Program-made: the position numbers and the translations under genes
Shown: positions 10,658 to 21,524 of the stretch, piece after piece
How the letters are laid out: every line of letters starts with the position of its first letter
Numbering within the stretch: the stretch's first letter is position 1
Notes under the pieces: model-generated
The model's input: only the letters and a program-made list of their open reading frames with translations
Database searches by the model: none
Told to the model about the DNA's origin: nothing
Assembly: GCF_000611645.1 (NCBI RefSeq)
Contig: NW_014013531.1
Span: forward strand, 1 to 43,073
Length of the DNA: 43,073 bases
DNA from: Monoraphidium neglectum
Taxonomy: Eukaryota; Chlorophyta; Chlorophyceae; Sphaeropleales; Selenastraceae
Direction: 5' to 3'

Positions 10658-12081
10658 TGTGTGTGTGTGTGTTTGTGTGTTCAGCGTGCGCGCGTTTGTG
10701 CAAGGAGTAGCAGGGTGTGAAGTCCGCCTGAAGCTGGCCAGCTGCATGTTACTTGGTCTGCACCAGCAGAGTTACAGTGATACCACTTTTGGGAAGATTG
10801 GCCAAGAAATCAGGCCAAGCTGGTCATTGGCTTGACACGTGCGTCACACAACTCCACCCAGTCACTCCTTCCCCCGGCCCCCCACTCCACCCTGCGCACC
10901 CAGCTTGGAAAACAGGTCCCTCATGGCGTAGTCATCCGGCGCGAGCAGAGTCATCATCAGCCCGGGTTGACTCAGGTCCTCGGACCGATTGGCCGACGAT
11001 GAAAGGTTCATGGCCCAAACAAATTCAGTCAGGCCTGCGGCCACGCTGGCGTTCAGAAGGCTTGGGCAGCAGTCGCAGCGGCCACAAGTGATCTGGCAGT
11101 AGCCCTCAGGGATCTGGGGTGTAGTCGTGCGATTCGTATATGAGCCATGTCCAAAAGAGATCAGGCGCATTGGTGGCAAGTTAGCAGCAATTTGGCCTAA
11201 AAATTCTACTTACTCCTGCGTGCTTGCAGCACTCAACCTGCGCCCTCCCCCGCCCCCCCCCCCCCAAAAAAAACGGCCTCTCACCTCGAGAATAGTCTGC
11301 AGCGGGCCCAATCGGCAGCGGTTGTTGCACATGCAGCATCAAGCGCAGGAGCCGCAAGCAGTGGGAGATCAAGGTGAAAAATGACTGTTGAGCGTGGCTC
11401 GGTGAATCTGTGCTGCATCTTTTCCAGTTGTTCACATTCAAAGTCAGGTCACATCAACGAGCTGCTGTGACATGTGCATGCCCAAAGTCTGCTGCAAACG
11501 ATGACCCTCCACCCACCATGTTCATAAAGCCTTGGCTGCACTGCCCAAACTTGTACTGTTCCCTGTTGGAGGGAGCGGACAGCACTCTCCAAGATGCAAA
11601 CCAAGCAACAGATCTGGGGGCTGCCAGCAGCTGCTCAACTGTGTGGCGCCCAATGAGCCTTTGCGCAAAGATTGGATCCATACGCCTGAGGAGAAGGGAG
11701 CTGCACCATCGATTACGGGTACTCATGGGTGAAGTCATTCTCTCAGCGCCTCACCAGCAAGTGAATTTGGCCGGCAAGATGAAGGCCTCGCGCGCGTCCA
11801 CGTCTGTGCACTCGCACGGCAGCGGGTTGTCCTCCTCCGCGGCAGCCGGCGCTGCGTGCGCTGACCGCAGCAGCGCGCCTGCAACACGTAGTGGCGGCCG
11901 TGCAGAGGCGCACTCCAATTCAAAGAGGCTGCAATGCGTTGGATGGCTGTCGACCTGCAAGGCCTGCCCTGAAATCATGAAACGCCGGCTGCGTTTGGGC
12001 GCCTCGCTACCTTCCCCCAGTACCCCGCGAGCCCACACCTGCCAGCAATAAGAAGGCAAACAGAAGTTCACGCATCCTCAT
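10038..12081 (-). CDS. Secreted protein with ShKT-like Cys-rich domain and one fasciclin (FAS1) domain
   Basis: Model join(10038..10091,10308..10570,10900..11113,11517..11562,11755..11878,12039..12081), 247 aa. Signal peptide MRMRELLFAFLLLAGALLRSA with cleavage probably near residue 21-24. Residues about 34-87 carry eight Cys in an order like ShKT-type algal modules: CECTD..., FTC, FGQC, GYC, TCGRCDC. A single FAS1 domain follows (about 88-245), with MTLLAPDDYAMRDLF as the H1 region, MDTHLLPP as the YH-type region, and a closing GFINVMNWYLLP. N-glycosylation sequons are seen at NAS, NLS, NRS and NAT. FAS1 proteins act in adhesion and the extracellular matrix; the exact role here is unknown. 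It lies head to tail behind the GH5 gene on the same strand. The acceptor of intron 4 directly follows an (AC)n repeat. Confidence 0.83.
10572..10680. repeat. GT/GC microsatellite at an intron 3' end
   Basis: (GT)n followed by GC and GTGC units, on + orientation. On the coding (minus) strand it reads (AC)n and ends exactly in the CAG acceptor at 10571-10573 of the fasciclin gene. Confidence 0.9.
11253..11273. repeat. Poly-C/poly-A homopolymer block
   Basis: Thirteen C followed by eight A, within intron 3 (11114-11516) of the fasciclin gene. A likely site of length error or polymorphism. Confidence 0.85.
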
Positions 12082-12585
12082 CGTAGCCGAGACAGCAAAA
12101 TTTCGTAGACCTTGGCGGCCACCCCGCCCGACAACAATCACGCGGAGAAATCGAGGTTCACAGCAAATAGATTTTGTTTGGTCGGTGCTGCAGCACCACA
12201 AAAGATTCAAAATGTATTAATTGAGAGGCCACAAGCTTTCAGGAAGCGCATTCCCTGTAGGATGCAGTGCTCTTGCACTGGCAGTTGCGCAACGAGGAGC
12301 TGCATCCTTGGGATGGCGGTGTGCGCACCCTTAGCAGCCAACCGCTGCGCATGCGGTGCTGAGGGGGTCACGCTACCGCTATTGCATCCTGTGGCACCAT
12401 CTTCCTGGTTTTGTTGATGCTGATCCTGCAAAATGCTGCTGCGAGTGCACCACACCCTGATTGCCAAGTCTTACACCTGCACCAAACAGAAGCACGCAAG
12501 CGGGCATAGATACAAAGAATTGCATCATACATGTCAGACTCAACATATTCTCAGTGTGCAGGTAGCGCAGCCGTTGCCTCCACCC
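12082..12585. other. Intergenic spacer between GH5 (3' end) and fasciclin gene (5' end)
   Basis: About 500 bases holding the 3' flank of the GH5 gene and the promoter of the fasciclin gene, both on the minus strand. A minus-strand TGTAA at 12471-12475 is a candidate poly(A) signal for GH5. No exon seen. Confidence 0.45.
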
Positions 12586-15500
12586 CTATTTCTGCTCAGC
12601 AGCCACGCCAGCGACCTGAATCCGTTCAGAAGCAGATGCCTCGCCAACGAAGGCAGGCGCTGCGTCTGCGATGGGCAGGGCTGCGGCCGTATCAGGAGCA
12701 GTAGGCGAAATGCCCACAGTGACTGAGGCAGTGGCGCCTGCCACGTTTGCAGAGTCCTGAGTTGCCTCAAGGGCTTCTGGGGCCGTAGCTTTAGGCGTAG
12801 CAGTCGCAGACGCGGCTGTTGGCGCAGCAGCCGCAGCAGCGTCTAATGGCGCAGCAGCCGCAGCCACGTCTGATGGCGCAGCAGCCGCGGCCACGGCCTC
12901 TGGCGCTGCAACCAGAGCGGCGACCAGAACGTCCACAGGAGAGGCGGCGCCGACATACGGGCTGGCGAAACTTCCAGCCGAGGTGGGTATGGGTGAAGCG
13001 GCAATCGGGGCAACTGCGGGAGCTGCAACTGGGGTCGTCGCACTGGCCCTTGTCGCCTCGGGCACTGGCGTTGCCGCCACCGCTGCCAGCGTCACCGCCC
13101 CCACAGGTGCAGAGTCTTCAACAGCAGTCGTTGTGATCGCAGTCCCTGCAGTCCCTGCCGTCCCCGTCGTCCCTTCAGTCTCTGCCGTCCCCGCCGTCCC
13201 TGCCGTCCTTGCCGTCCCTGCCGTCCCTGCCGCCCCTGTGGCCAGCGCTGCCACCGTCGTGCCTGCGGCTGGTGCCACAATTGCGGGCCGGGCCGTCCCC
13301 GTCATGGCGGTGGTGTTGGTTGCCATTGTTGCCGCAAGGGCCGCCTGCATCAAGGGCTTATACTGAATGATGATGTCTGATATGCTCGACACGCGAGGCA
13401 CTGCACCACCATCCGCTGACACATCCGCGACGGCCTCCTCCTTTGCCTTGCGCTGCGCCGCCGCGAGCGCCGCGCTTGCTTGAGCATCCTGGATGCTCTT
13501 TGCCTCCGCCTGTGAGGCTGCTTGGTCGGCGACGAAGGCCTGGGGGTCGTTGAACCACGGCTTGAGGCCAAAAGAGGAGGCGAGCAGGCGCAGCTTGACC
13601 CAGTTGTAAGAGTGACCCGATTTGGCAACCAGGCCGCCAGTGTCTGCGGGGAAGTGGACGTCAGAGATGTTGCTGTCGAGGTTGCCAAGATTTTTTGGTC
13701 GTCCAAGGTGGGGGTGGGCAGCTTGGCTGCAGCAAGCAGCACTTCAGCGGCATCACAGTGCTGCAGCAGATTGAAAGGACCAGCGTCACAAACCGGCCAG
13801 TCTCAATGGCATCCAGCCAAGGCCGTGCTCATGCGGCTCACCCATGCTGTTGGCATTGAATGACCACCAGAACCACCCGGCCACCGGCGCTGTCTGCTGT
13901 GCCAGGTCTCCCTGAGCCGTCGCAAAGGACGCCGCATCGACGTAGTACTTGAGGTCGTCCTTGGTCGCCAGCTCGCTCCCCATCTCCCCTGACAAGGTGC
14001 AAAGCATGCGCAACAACGCAGCGCTGCGTGAGAGGCTGCGGCAAATCCAACGGTCAGCCAGTACTGTAACGGCAGCTTGATGCTGCATATTAATTTGAGG
14101 CGCTGCATCTCAGGAAATATCAGGGTACTGCTGAGTGGCTGCAGCAGGATTATGGGGCTAGGCATGACCAGTCCCACCCCCGCCTCACCCCAGCCGCGTA
14201 TCCCTGCTCACCGATGATGACAGGGAACCGCTGGCAGCGCGGCCCCAAGCAGTAGCCCACCCGCGCCAGCCGCCCCCAGCTGGCCGCCAGCTTGTCGAAT
14301 AATTCCTTTCCTCCAGCAGGCACCGCGCCCACCAGGCGGGTCGAGATGCTTGCCGGGTAGAGGTGGGGCGCCAGCAGGGTGCGCGTGGAGTAGGCGCGGA
14401 GCAGCAGCTCGTTGAGAAATGGGCTGGGGTCGGAGAGGCCGTTGGCGGATATGGTGGCAGCATCTGTCACAAATCCGTCGCCTGCGGGCGGGTTGACACA
14501 CGGCAGAGGAGAGTTGAGGGGGCAGTCTGGCAATGTTTTGTTGTGGATGGGTCGTGGGACAGGCAGTGTTTCAGACGGCTTGGTTCGCACAAGAAGCGAG
14601 CTGAAGCCGTGGCGTTGTCCTTGCACGCATGTGCCGCACCGGTGCTGAGGTTGAAACCGTTGACGTTCCTCATGCCGCCCTCCGCCTCGGCCCCAGTTGC
14701 CGTGCTGCCCTGCACCATGAACAGCGCGTCTCCAGGGGTCAGCGCCTCAATTGCGTCCATGGTGGTCAGGTAGAGCTCGTCGAGCCCTGGTGTGTCGCCA
14801 GCTCTGTGAAAGTGCCGAGAGGGTCGAGTCGCAACGATGGGCGTGCCATGCTCCAGATGCTTCCAGCCAAGCTGAAAGCCGCATGGTTGCAGAAATGAAC
14901 TAGCACCCACTGGCACGCTCAGTGGCCACAACAACCATGCGGCTGGCCTCAACAATGCTACCCTAACACTAACCTGGTGACACTGCCGTCAGACGTCTGA
15001 GTCAGTCATTTCACGGACACCCCCGCCCAAAATACGCCAGGGACTCACCGCTGCCAGTGAACGCCGCGCCCCCTGAGCGTCGTATCCGGCTCGTTCAGCA
15101 AGTCAAGCAGCACGCGGCCACGGATGTCTGGCGCAAAGTTGGGCAGGCAGGTGATGCTTGCCCAGGTGTTGAGCCAGGCGTAGGCAAACTTCTTTGGGTC
15201 GGCAGGCAGGGGGTCAGAGGGCAGGGGATGGTAGTCCAGCTGCAAGCAACAAGTGGGGTTGAAGGTGGGTTGAAGATGGGTTGGCCTGTGTGGGGTTTTG
15301 CAGCTGTCTTTCAGTGGATTGGTCGGTTGTGTGATGCACCTTTGACATGACAAGCTGGATTTCTTGGTGGTTGCGAGGAGTAATACGGAATGCATGCCAC
15401 GGGCGTCTGAATGAAGCCAAGTCACCATCAGGTCGGCTGGGTGCCAACACTGGCAATTGCCAGCATTCCCGGCTAAGTGCAAACACCCACGCCTGCTGCC

Positions 15501-16797
15501 CGTGGTTGCTCACCACCACGTAGAAGCCAGAGGCTATGAAGTACTGCACCGCCCACAGCAGCCGCTCCCCCGCCAGCGCCGTCTCATTCGATGGCACATA
15601 CGTGTTGCACATGTCCCTGTCCCACTCGGCCACCTCCATGAACAGGGGCGGGTCGGGCGCGACCGAGTACTCCGGCTTGGGGCTGAGGGTCGGGTCGGTC
15701 GCGCGCCTGGCCCACGCGCTCTTCGTGCTCGCCGCGCACTCCATCGCCTGCCGCTTGCCGGGCAGCTTGAGCTGGGAGAAAGTGAAAGGCAGCCGGACAG
15801 CGTTGAAGCCGAGGAGCTTGATCTGGTAAGCCAGGGCGTGAAAGTCGGTGTCACCGCGGGTTCCGCCCACCCACAGGCCGTCCACCATGCCGCCCTGCGT
15901 GTGTGGAGGGGGTAGGGCGGGGAGGCGCTCGTGAAACGAGAGTCGGGCGGCTCGACACAGGTGAACTCCTATCAAAGTGGCAGTCACCACTGCATCTTGA
16001 GCCCAAAACGGCTGCAATAGCCATCATCGGATGTGTTTCATGGGCTATTCGCTTGGCTGTTTGCAATGGGGTTGAGGAGTCTTTCGCGCTCATGGCAGCG
16101 TCCAGACCACACCTCGTTGTTGAAGCCAAACCAGTTGACGCCCCTCAGGGTGACCTTCCTCCAGCTCCACGTGTCCACCAGGTCGCTGCCGTTGACAGCC
16201 AGGGGCGGCGCTGGGTAGCCGCGCGCCAGAGGCACTGATGGGTTGTGGCAGGCACAAGCGGAGTCCTTGAGTCTGGATTGTCGTGGATTGATCACGCTGG
16301 CAGGGCCGATTAAATCAGCTGCACAGCTGCCGCTGCCTGGCCGTCATACCGCATGGCGCCGCAAGCCAGCACTGCCGTGCCGCGCACTGTAATTATAGAC
16401 GGCCTTCTTTGGGCAGAAGGTGTAGTTGGAGGCCGGCAGCGATGCGACGTTGGCCTGCCACGCCTCCTCCACCTGGCGCGCGGCGCGCGCATCTAGCAGG
16501 AAGGGCATCAGGCCGCCGATGACCATGCTGCTGACTATCCACGTTACGTATGCCGCCATCTGCCAGAACAGCTTCGGGGTCCATTTAGTCTGGGGCATAT
16601 GGTACAGGGGTGCGCAGCCTGCGGTTGTCGGGCGCATGCGGGGCAAGGGTGAGTAGGAGGCGGGCGTCGCTGCGGCGCCCAGCTGCATGCTGTGAGAGTC
16701 CAATGCTGGGACTGATCGCCACACACACCGTGGGGTGCCAGCTGTGGTACACACCTGGCAGCCGCACGGGCCCGTCGTCAACCTCCACGTACACCAT
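12586..16797 (-). CDS. Membrane-anchored GH5-family glycoside hydrolase (endoglucanase-type) with long C-terminal tail
   Basis: Model join(12586..13643,13842..13988,14212..14481,14658..14803,15049..15239,15514..15894,16113..16265,16350..16618,16755..16797), 885 aa. GH5 enzymes hydrolyse beta-glucans or mannans with two Glu residues. A hydrophobic segment at about residues 36-56 ([20 protein letters not shown]) suggests a type II membrane anchor. The catalytic domain begins at [13 protein letters not shown], then [31 protein letters not shown] with acid/base Glu about 332, [10 protein letters not shown], and FPVIIG|EMG with nucleophile Glu about 486. It ends with [10 protein letters not shown] and [14 protein letters not shown]. 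About 320 Ala/Thr/Pro-rich residues follow, the first part heptad-like ([11 protein letters not shown]). The junction 16266-16349 uses a weak acceptor and is the least certain; a different short exon is possible there. Substrate cannot be read from sequence. Confidence 0.85.
12796..13245 (-). repeat. Ala/Thr-rich low-complexity coding repeats in the GH5 tail
   Basis: Imperfect GTAGTA-type tripeptide units (about 13140-13245) and repeated blocks of five or more Ala with PSDV/PLDA linkers (about 12800-12900) in the last exon. Both strands stay open here, an effect of composition, so the long plus-strand frame is a shadow. Confidence 0.7.
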
Positions 16798-17152
16798 GGC
16801 TGCGCACGAGCGGCGGCGATGGGCGCAAGCAGCGGCTGACGCTCGTGCGCCCTCTTGCGCCTGTGCCGATGCTCCACGTGCTCGGCTGCTGCTACATCAA
16901 CCTATTGCGATTGAAAGGCGCCTGCCGTCATCTCGATGCCGCGGGATAAGCAGCGGCACAAACAGCCGCTTGGCAGCAAGTGCACGACGGTTTTCTGTGG
17001 TATGCAGAACAACATTACACCAAGCGGGTGCTATCTAACATCTTTACAAGCATTACGGCCCGTTCGCTTGCCAGTGGTGATGCACACCGGCCAAACACCG
17101 CGAAATTCTTGCATGCGGAGGCATAGGGATCGCGTGATACCCAAGACGAACG

Positions 17153-17170
17153 TATATATGGGTATATAAG
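17153..17170 (+). promoter_or_regulatory. Tandem TATA-like motifs
   Basis: TATATAT at 17153-17159 and TATATAAG at 17163-17170, about 440 bases upstream of the CslA-like ATG. If used, the transcript would start near 17195 with a roughly 415-base leader or an unrecognised first exon. Confidence 0.4.
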
Positions 17171-17207
17171 GTCCCTGTGGGCTGTTGCTCAGGTGAAGCG
17201 GTTTGAA

Positions 17208-17276
17208 ATGCCGCCCGCTGCTCCGATCACTGCACGCGACGCTGCCTTGCTTTGTGATGTCATTGAAGGAACTTGA
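17208..17276 (+). other. Upstream ORF or unrecognised first exon
   Basis: ATG at 17208 opens 22 codons (MPPAAPITARDAALLC...) to a TGA at 17274. It lies some 40 bases after the TATA motifs and is the first ATG of such a transcript. No homology is recognised. It could be a regulatory uORF or chance. Confidence 0.25.
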
Positions 17277-17610
17277 ATCATCCAAACTGCAAACTAGAGA
17301 GCCCCGGGTCGGGTCCAAGGCCATGCCGCGGCCACGCAACCTGGGCTGCTCCACGCGCTGCACGCAGTACCGACTGCAGTCTGTGCCCTGCTGTGCCCCG
17401 TCGTCAATTGCAGGCGGGGGCACCATAGAGTTTTGAACTCCTTTATACGATCATCAGTGGCGGCCACACCGCCTGCAAGCGACAAACGGCTGCGCCGGGA
17501 CCTTTGGCAGAGGGGGCGACGGCCGCCGTCACGCAGCAGCGCCTGACGAGCAGGAGCGGCAAGACGGCGTCACAGCCGCTGGCGCCACGCCCATAGCGGC
17601 GGCGGCAGCA

Positions 17611-20600
17611 ATGATCTGGTACCTGGCGTTTGCTGGCGCCTTCTTGATATACCAGCTGGACGTCATTGTTTATACCCTGATCGCTGTGGTCGCTGCGACC
17701 TGGGAGTGGCTGGCACCTGTGCCGGGCCACCCGGCGTATGAGCGAAGACACCCGTCCCAGCTTGTGTGCCCACCGCAGAGTGTAGGGTCAAAGTCGGGGA
17801 CAGGCGAGGCGGCGGACGGCGGCGGCGCCGGCAGCGGTGCAGCACAGAAGCATGGGCAGAGACGAGGAGTGCACGTGTTTGCCGGCAGAGGTGCGTGGAC
17901 GGCGGCGGCCGCCACCCTAAGCGACCAAAACACGCGCAGCAGCGCGTGCAGCAGCCCAAGCAGCAGCACCACCCCGCGACGCCCGGGATCGCCTCTCACA
18001 CCCGGGGCGGCTGCAGCTGCGAGCCTAGCGGCCCACCATGGCGGCAGCTTGGATGCTGCCGCAGGAATCCAGCAGCAGCAGGAGCAGCAGGAGCAGCAGC
18101 AGCAGCAGCAGGAATTGCTGGAGCAGCAGCAACAGCAGCAGCAGCAACAACAGCAGCAACAGCAGCATGGGCTTCATCAGCGTTCCATCATGGCAACGCT
18201 CACAGGTCCCAACCTACGCCTGCGCACCAACAGCAACAGCGGCACTGGGGGTGCCGCAGACTCGGGCAGCAGTCCTGCGGCCGGCGCACACAGCTCTGGC
18301 AGCGCGAGCGCTAGCAGCGCAACCCCGCGCACCAAGCAGTCGCTCGCAGCCGCAGCAGCGGCGAACAAGGCGCTGGGCCGCCGTGTGTCGGCCGGAACCT
18401 GCTGCGGCGTGAAAGCCGTGCACCAAGCGGTGGAGGCGACGATGCTGCTGCCTCAGAGCTTGGTGTCGCGCTACGAGCAGCTGCCCAACGGCTACCCGCT
18501 CGTGCTTGTGCAGCTGCCGATGTACAATGAGGAGGCGCACTGCGAGGTGGTGATCGAGCGGGCGTGCCGCATGGAGTGGCCGAGGGACCGGTTGGTCATC
18601 CAGGTGAGCTTGCCAAGGGCCTGCGGGGCGGCGTTGGAGGCTTCCCTGCCAGCTCAGATGGCTCTGGGTGTGGGGAGATTGCTCAAATTTCAGTAGACCT
18701 AGCCGTCAGGAATCTACCCGGCAGTGCTGCTTGCGGTCATGCTGTATGTAACAAGCGATCTGCCATAGCACGCCTGCTTTACAGGCGTCAAACCTGCTCA
18801 GCTGCGAGCCTCCTGCAAACCTGCACTGCAGGTGTGCGACGACTCAACGCGAGACGACATCAAGCGCCGCATCGACGCCAAGGTCGCCGACATGGCTGCC
18901 GCCGGCCACGCGTGCGTGGTGGTCCGTCGCCCCGCCAACATCGGCTACAAAGCGGGAAACATGGTCAACGGCATGCGGGCGGTGCAGGTCTGTGAACGCC
19001 AACCACGATGGCTCCACGCATAGCAGCAATAGACGCTCATTACTGCAAGGCCTGTGACCAAGATCATAGCTATCCAAGATTGCATGTTGCTTCAACAGCG
19101 CCCCTGATCTCTCACAACGGGCTGTATCATTGTCAACGCTGTGCTGAAAGCCACCCCCGCCTCGCTGCAGGACCTGCCTTGGGAGTATGTGGCGGTGTTT
19201 GACGCCGACTTTGAGATGCCGCGCGACTTCCTGTTCCAGACGGTCTGGCACATGGCGGAGGACCCGCGCCTGGCGTTTGTGCAGACGCGGTGGACGTTCA
19301 CCAACGGATATGACAACCTGCTGTGCTGGTGTGCTGCTGCGGAAAGGGATTTCATCTTGATATTCGTCTATTTTCTGGGTTTGTTATCTGAGTCGTTGGT
19401 TTTTCTGATGTGCAAACAGTTGCTATGTTACCATTGAAGTTGTGACTCACAAGCACAATGGCAAGGCGCTGTTGTGAAGGCAAAGCTCTGTACTGACTCG
19501 CTCTGTTACCGCACCCTTCCTCTCCTTCAAACCAATGCAGGGCCCAGAGGGTGAGCCTCAACTACCACTTCGCCGTGGAGCAGCGCGCGCGCTCCTTCAT
19601 GTGCACCTTCTTCGGCTTCAACGGCACGGGTGGCGTGTGGCGGCGGACGGCGCTGGAGGGGGCGGGGGGCTGGAACATGGACAGCACTGTGGAGGACATG
19701 GACCTGTCCATACGTGCATACGTGCAGGGCTGGAAGTTCAGGTGTGGAGAAAGGGGCGTCCTGGGGCATTTGAATGCACAGTTTGACCTAATGGTGGCTG
19801 CTCCTACCTCGGAGGGTCTAATGTTTGCTTGTGCACCCAGGCGTGCCGTACTAGCGGCACTTGCGTCAATGGAACATGCCCCTGGGTGGCTTCAGGATGG
19901 AGTTTTTGGTCGGCCCTGCGGCCCAAACACCGCACCCAGGTACTTGGACTGGGTGCACTGCCCCAACGAGCTGCCGCCAACGCTGAGTGCGTACAAGACG
20001 CAGCAGTTCCGCTGGAACAGCGGCCCCATGGTGGTGCTGAAGCAGATGCTGGCCACAATATGGACGACAGACAAGGTCAACTTCTTTGACCGCCTTTCAT
20101 GCAGCTACTTCTTCTTCAGGTATTTGTTCGGACCATCGGCAGGGGCCAGCAAAGGGGCCAGGTTCTAGGTATATTTGTGTCGGAGGGCAATCCGCAAGTC
20201 GGCTGACTAGGTTGTTGTGTTGTGGACTCAGCAGGGCAAGAAGTGGAGTGGAATCACCAGGCCAAGGGGCAAGTGACCATTCCAAGCGCTGCCTGTGCTC
20301 ACCCCCGCAAACCCGCAGGTTCATCTACACGGCCTTCCTGACGATCGTGTCCCTGATGTGCCCCGCCATCGTGATCTGGCTGGACCCCTGGCGTTGGGAC
20401 TGGCCCAACTACGCCTTCCTCATCAGCGGCAACACGTCGGCGCTGGTGTTCTGGTGGCTGGTGGGGCCGCTGTTCTGGCCGTATTTCCTGTTTCAAACCG
20501 TGAGCGTCACGCCGACACTGCTGCTGCCACTATCATTGTCGTGGCTGCCGCCGCCGCTGCTGCTGCTGCCGCTGCTGCTGCTGGTGGTGCTGCCGCTGCT

Positions 20601-21524
20601 GCTGCTGCTGCTACTGCTGCTGCCAGTGAGATGTCACCAAAACGGCACACAAGGCAGCACACATGGCATTGCACAGCTTGACCAGACTGAAGGTGGCCGT
20701 GTGCCATCCTGGTCACAGCAATGCTTGTGCGCCTGCCATATGCACCTGTCAATCCTGGCCCAACTGCTGCCGGCCTCAGGGTATTGGCTACTTCCGGGTG
20801 TACGCCATGGGCAGCGGCCTCATCGGCAGCGAAAAGACCAAGGGCTGGAAGGTGATCAGGCCTTGGCCATCCAAGCCAGAGGCACGGCGCTGCTCACTCT
20901 CAGGCGTCATTTTGTGCAGCCTTCAGCGCCCCGGATGCAACCGCTGCTTGGACTGCAGCGGCACTGAACGCGGCCGCATGCTTGCGTCTGGCTGGTCTGC
21001 TTGTTCATGCTGCTACTGCTGACGCATGCAGAGCCTTCTCAAACAACTTTCTTCCCCAGGTGACCAAGAAGTTTGGCAAGGGCAAGATGGGCGGCCGCGC
21101 GTACCACAAGCCCTACACCCTGGACCTGGTCATAGCCGTGTACTACCTGGTGGGGTCCGACGACATGGGCGGCTGATAAGTTGCTGGTTGAGGGCGCAGC
21201 ATGATGAGGGGCAGGGAGGGATGGTCTGGCAAGCATGGGGAGGAAAGCTTGATCAAGACGTATTCGGGCACTGGCGCCTGCTGGCATCGGGCTGCGTGGG
21301 AAGGCTGCAGTGCGGCAGGCAGTGCTTGGCGAAGTGGTGATTGAACGTTGAAGATCAAGGCGCCGAACCTCGCGTCCATGCTTGAAGCGTGCCGCACAAC
21401 ACCCTCCCTCCTGCAGGGCATGACGTTTGCGGCGTGCTGGTGGCGGCTGTGGCTTCTCGCCAGCTTCACGTGGATCATGGTCTTCAGCTTCCTCTGCCTC
21501 TCCTTTGGGGACTACCTGTTCTGA
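17611..21524 (+). CDS. CslA/CslC-like family 2 glycosyltransferase (beta-mannan/glucan synthase type)
   Basis: Model join(17611..18603,18832..18987,19171..19328,19541..19741,19940..20119,20319..20499,20780..20851,21060..21149,21417..21524), 712 aa. A Golgi-type processive beta-glycan synthase using a nucleotide sugar; land-plant CslA makes (gluco)mannan and CslC xyloglucan backbone, and green algae carry one related family. An N-terminal membrane segment (IWYLAFAGAFLIYQL) is followed by about 240 residues of Gln/Ser/Ala-rich insert. The GT2 core starts at YPLVLVQLPMYNE. Catalytic signatures: VCDDST (first Asp), DADF (residues about 394-397), STVEDMDL (Glu-Asp about 487-488) and QQFRW (about 524-528). 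Several C-terminal membrane helices end with WLLASFTWIMVFSFLCLSFG. The last donor (CTG|GTGGGG at 21149) is the weakest call. Diverges from the GH5 gene. Confidence 0.87.
18070..18165 (+). repeat. CAG/CAA-rich coding repeat (Gln-rich tract)
   Basis: In-frame CAG with CAA and GAG interruptions encodes about 27 Gln in exon 1 of the CslA-like gene, between the first membrane segment and the GT2 domain. Confidence 0.9.
20517..20630 (+). repeat. CTG/GCTG-rich intronic repeat
   Basis: CTG-rich low-complexity sequence inside intron 6 (20500-20779) of the CslA-like gene. Its polyleucine reading frame is continuous with exon 6 but does not fit the family, whereas the GT donor at 20500 does. Confidence 0.7.

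Larger units (their letters stand above)
16798..17610. promoter_or_regulatory. Divergent spacer between GH5 and the CslA-like synthase
   Basis: 813 bases between two outward-facing start codons. It is AT-richer than the flanks and contains tandem TATA motifs at 17153-17170 and a 22-codon upstream ORF at 17208-17276. Shared or coordinated control of the two wall-related genes is inference from layout. Confidence 0.5.

Noticed and set aside
10572..10680. CRISPR-like array or telomere-like repeat
   Set aside because: Simple dinucleotide and tetranucleotide repeat without spacers; eukaryotic microsatellite.
12983..13366. Plus-strand Ala/Val-rich open frame
   Set aside because: It is the antisense of the GH5 tail; GC-rich repeated codons leave both strands open. 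The minus frame is continuous with the GH5 catalytic domain.
20319..20967. Polyleucine read-through of exon 6 of the CslA-like gene
   Set aside because: The frame runs into a CTG-rich repeat. A GT donor at 20500 and an in-phase exon at 20780 give a better fit to the family.
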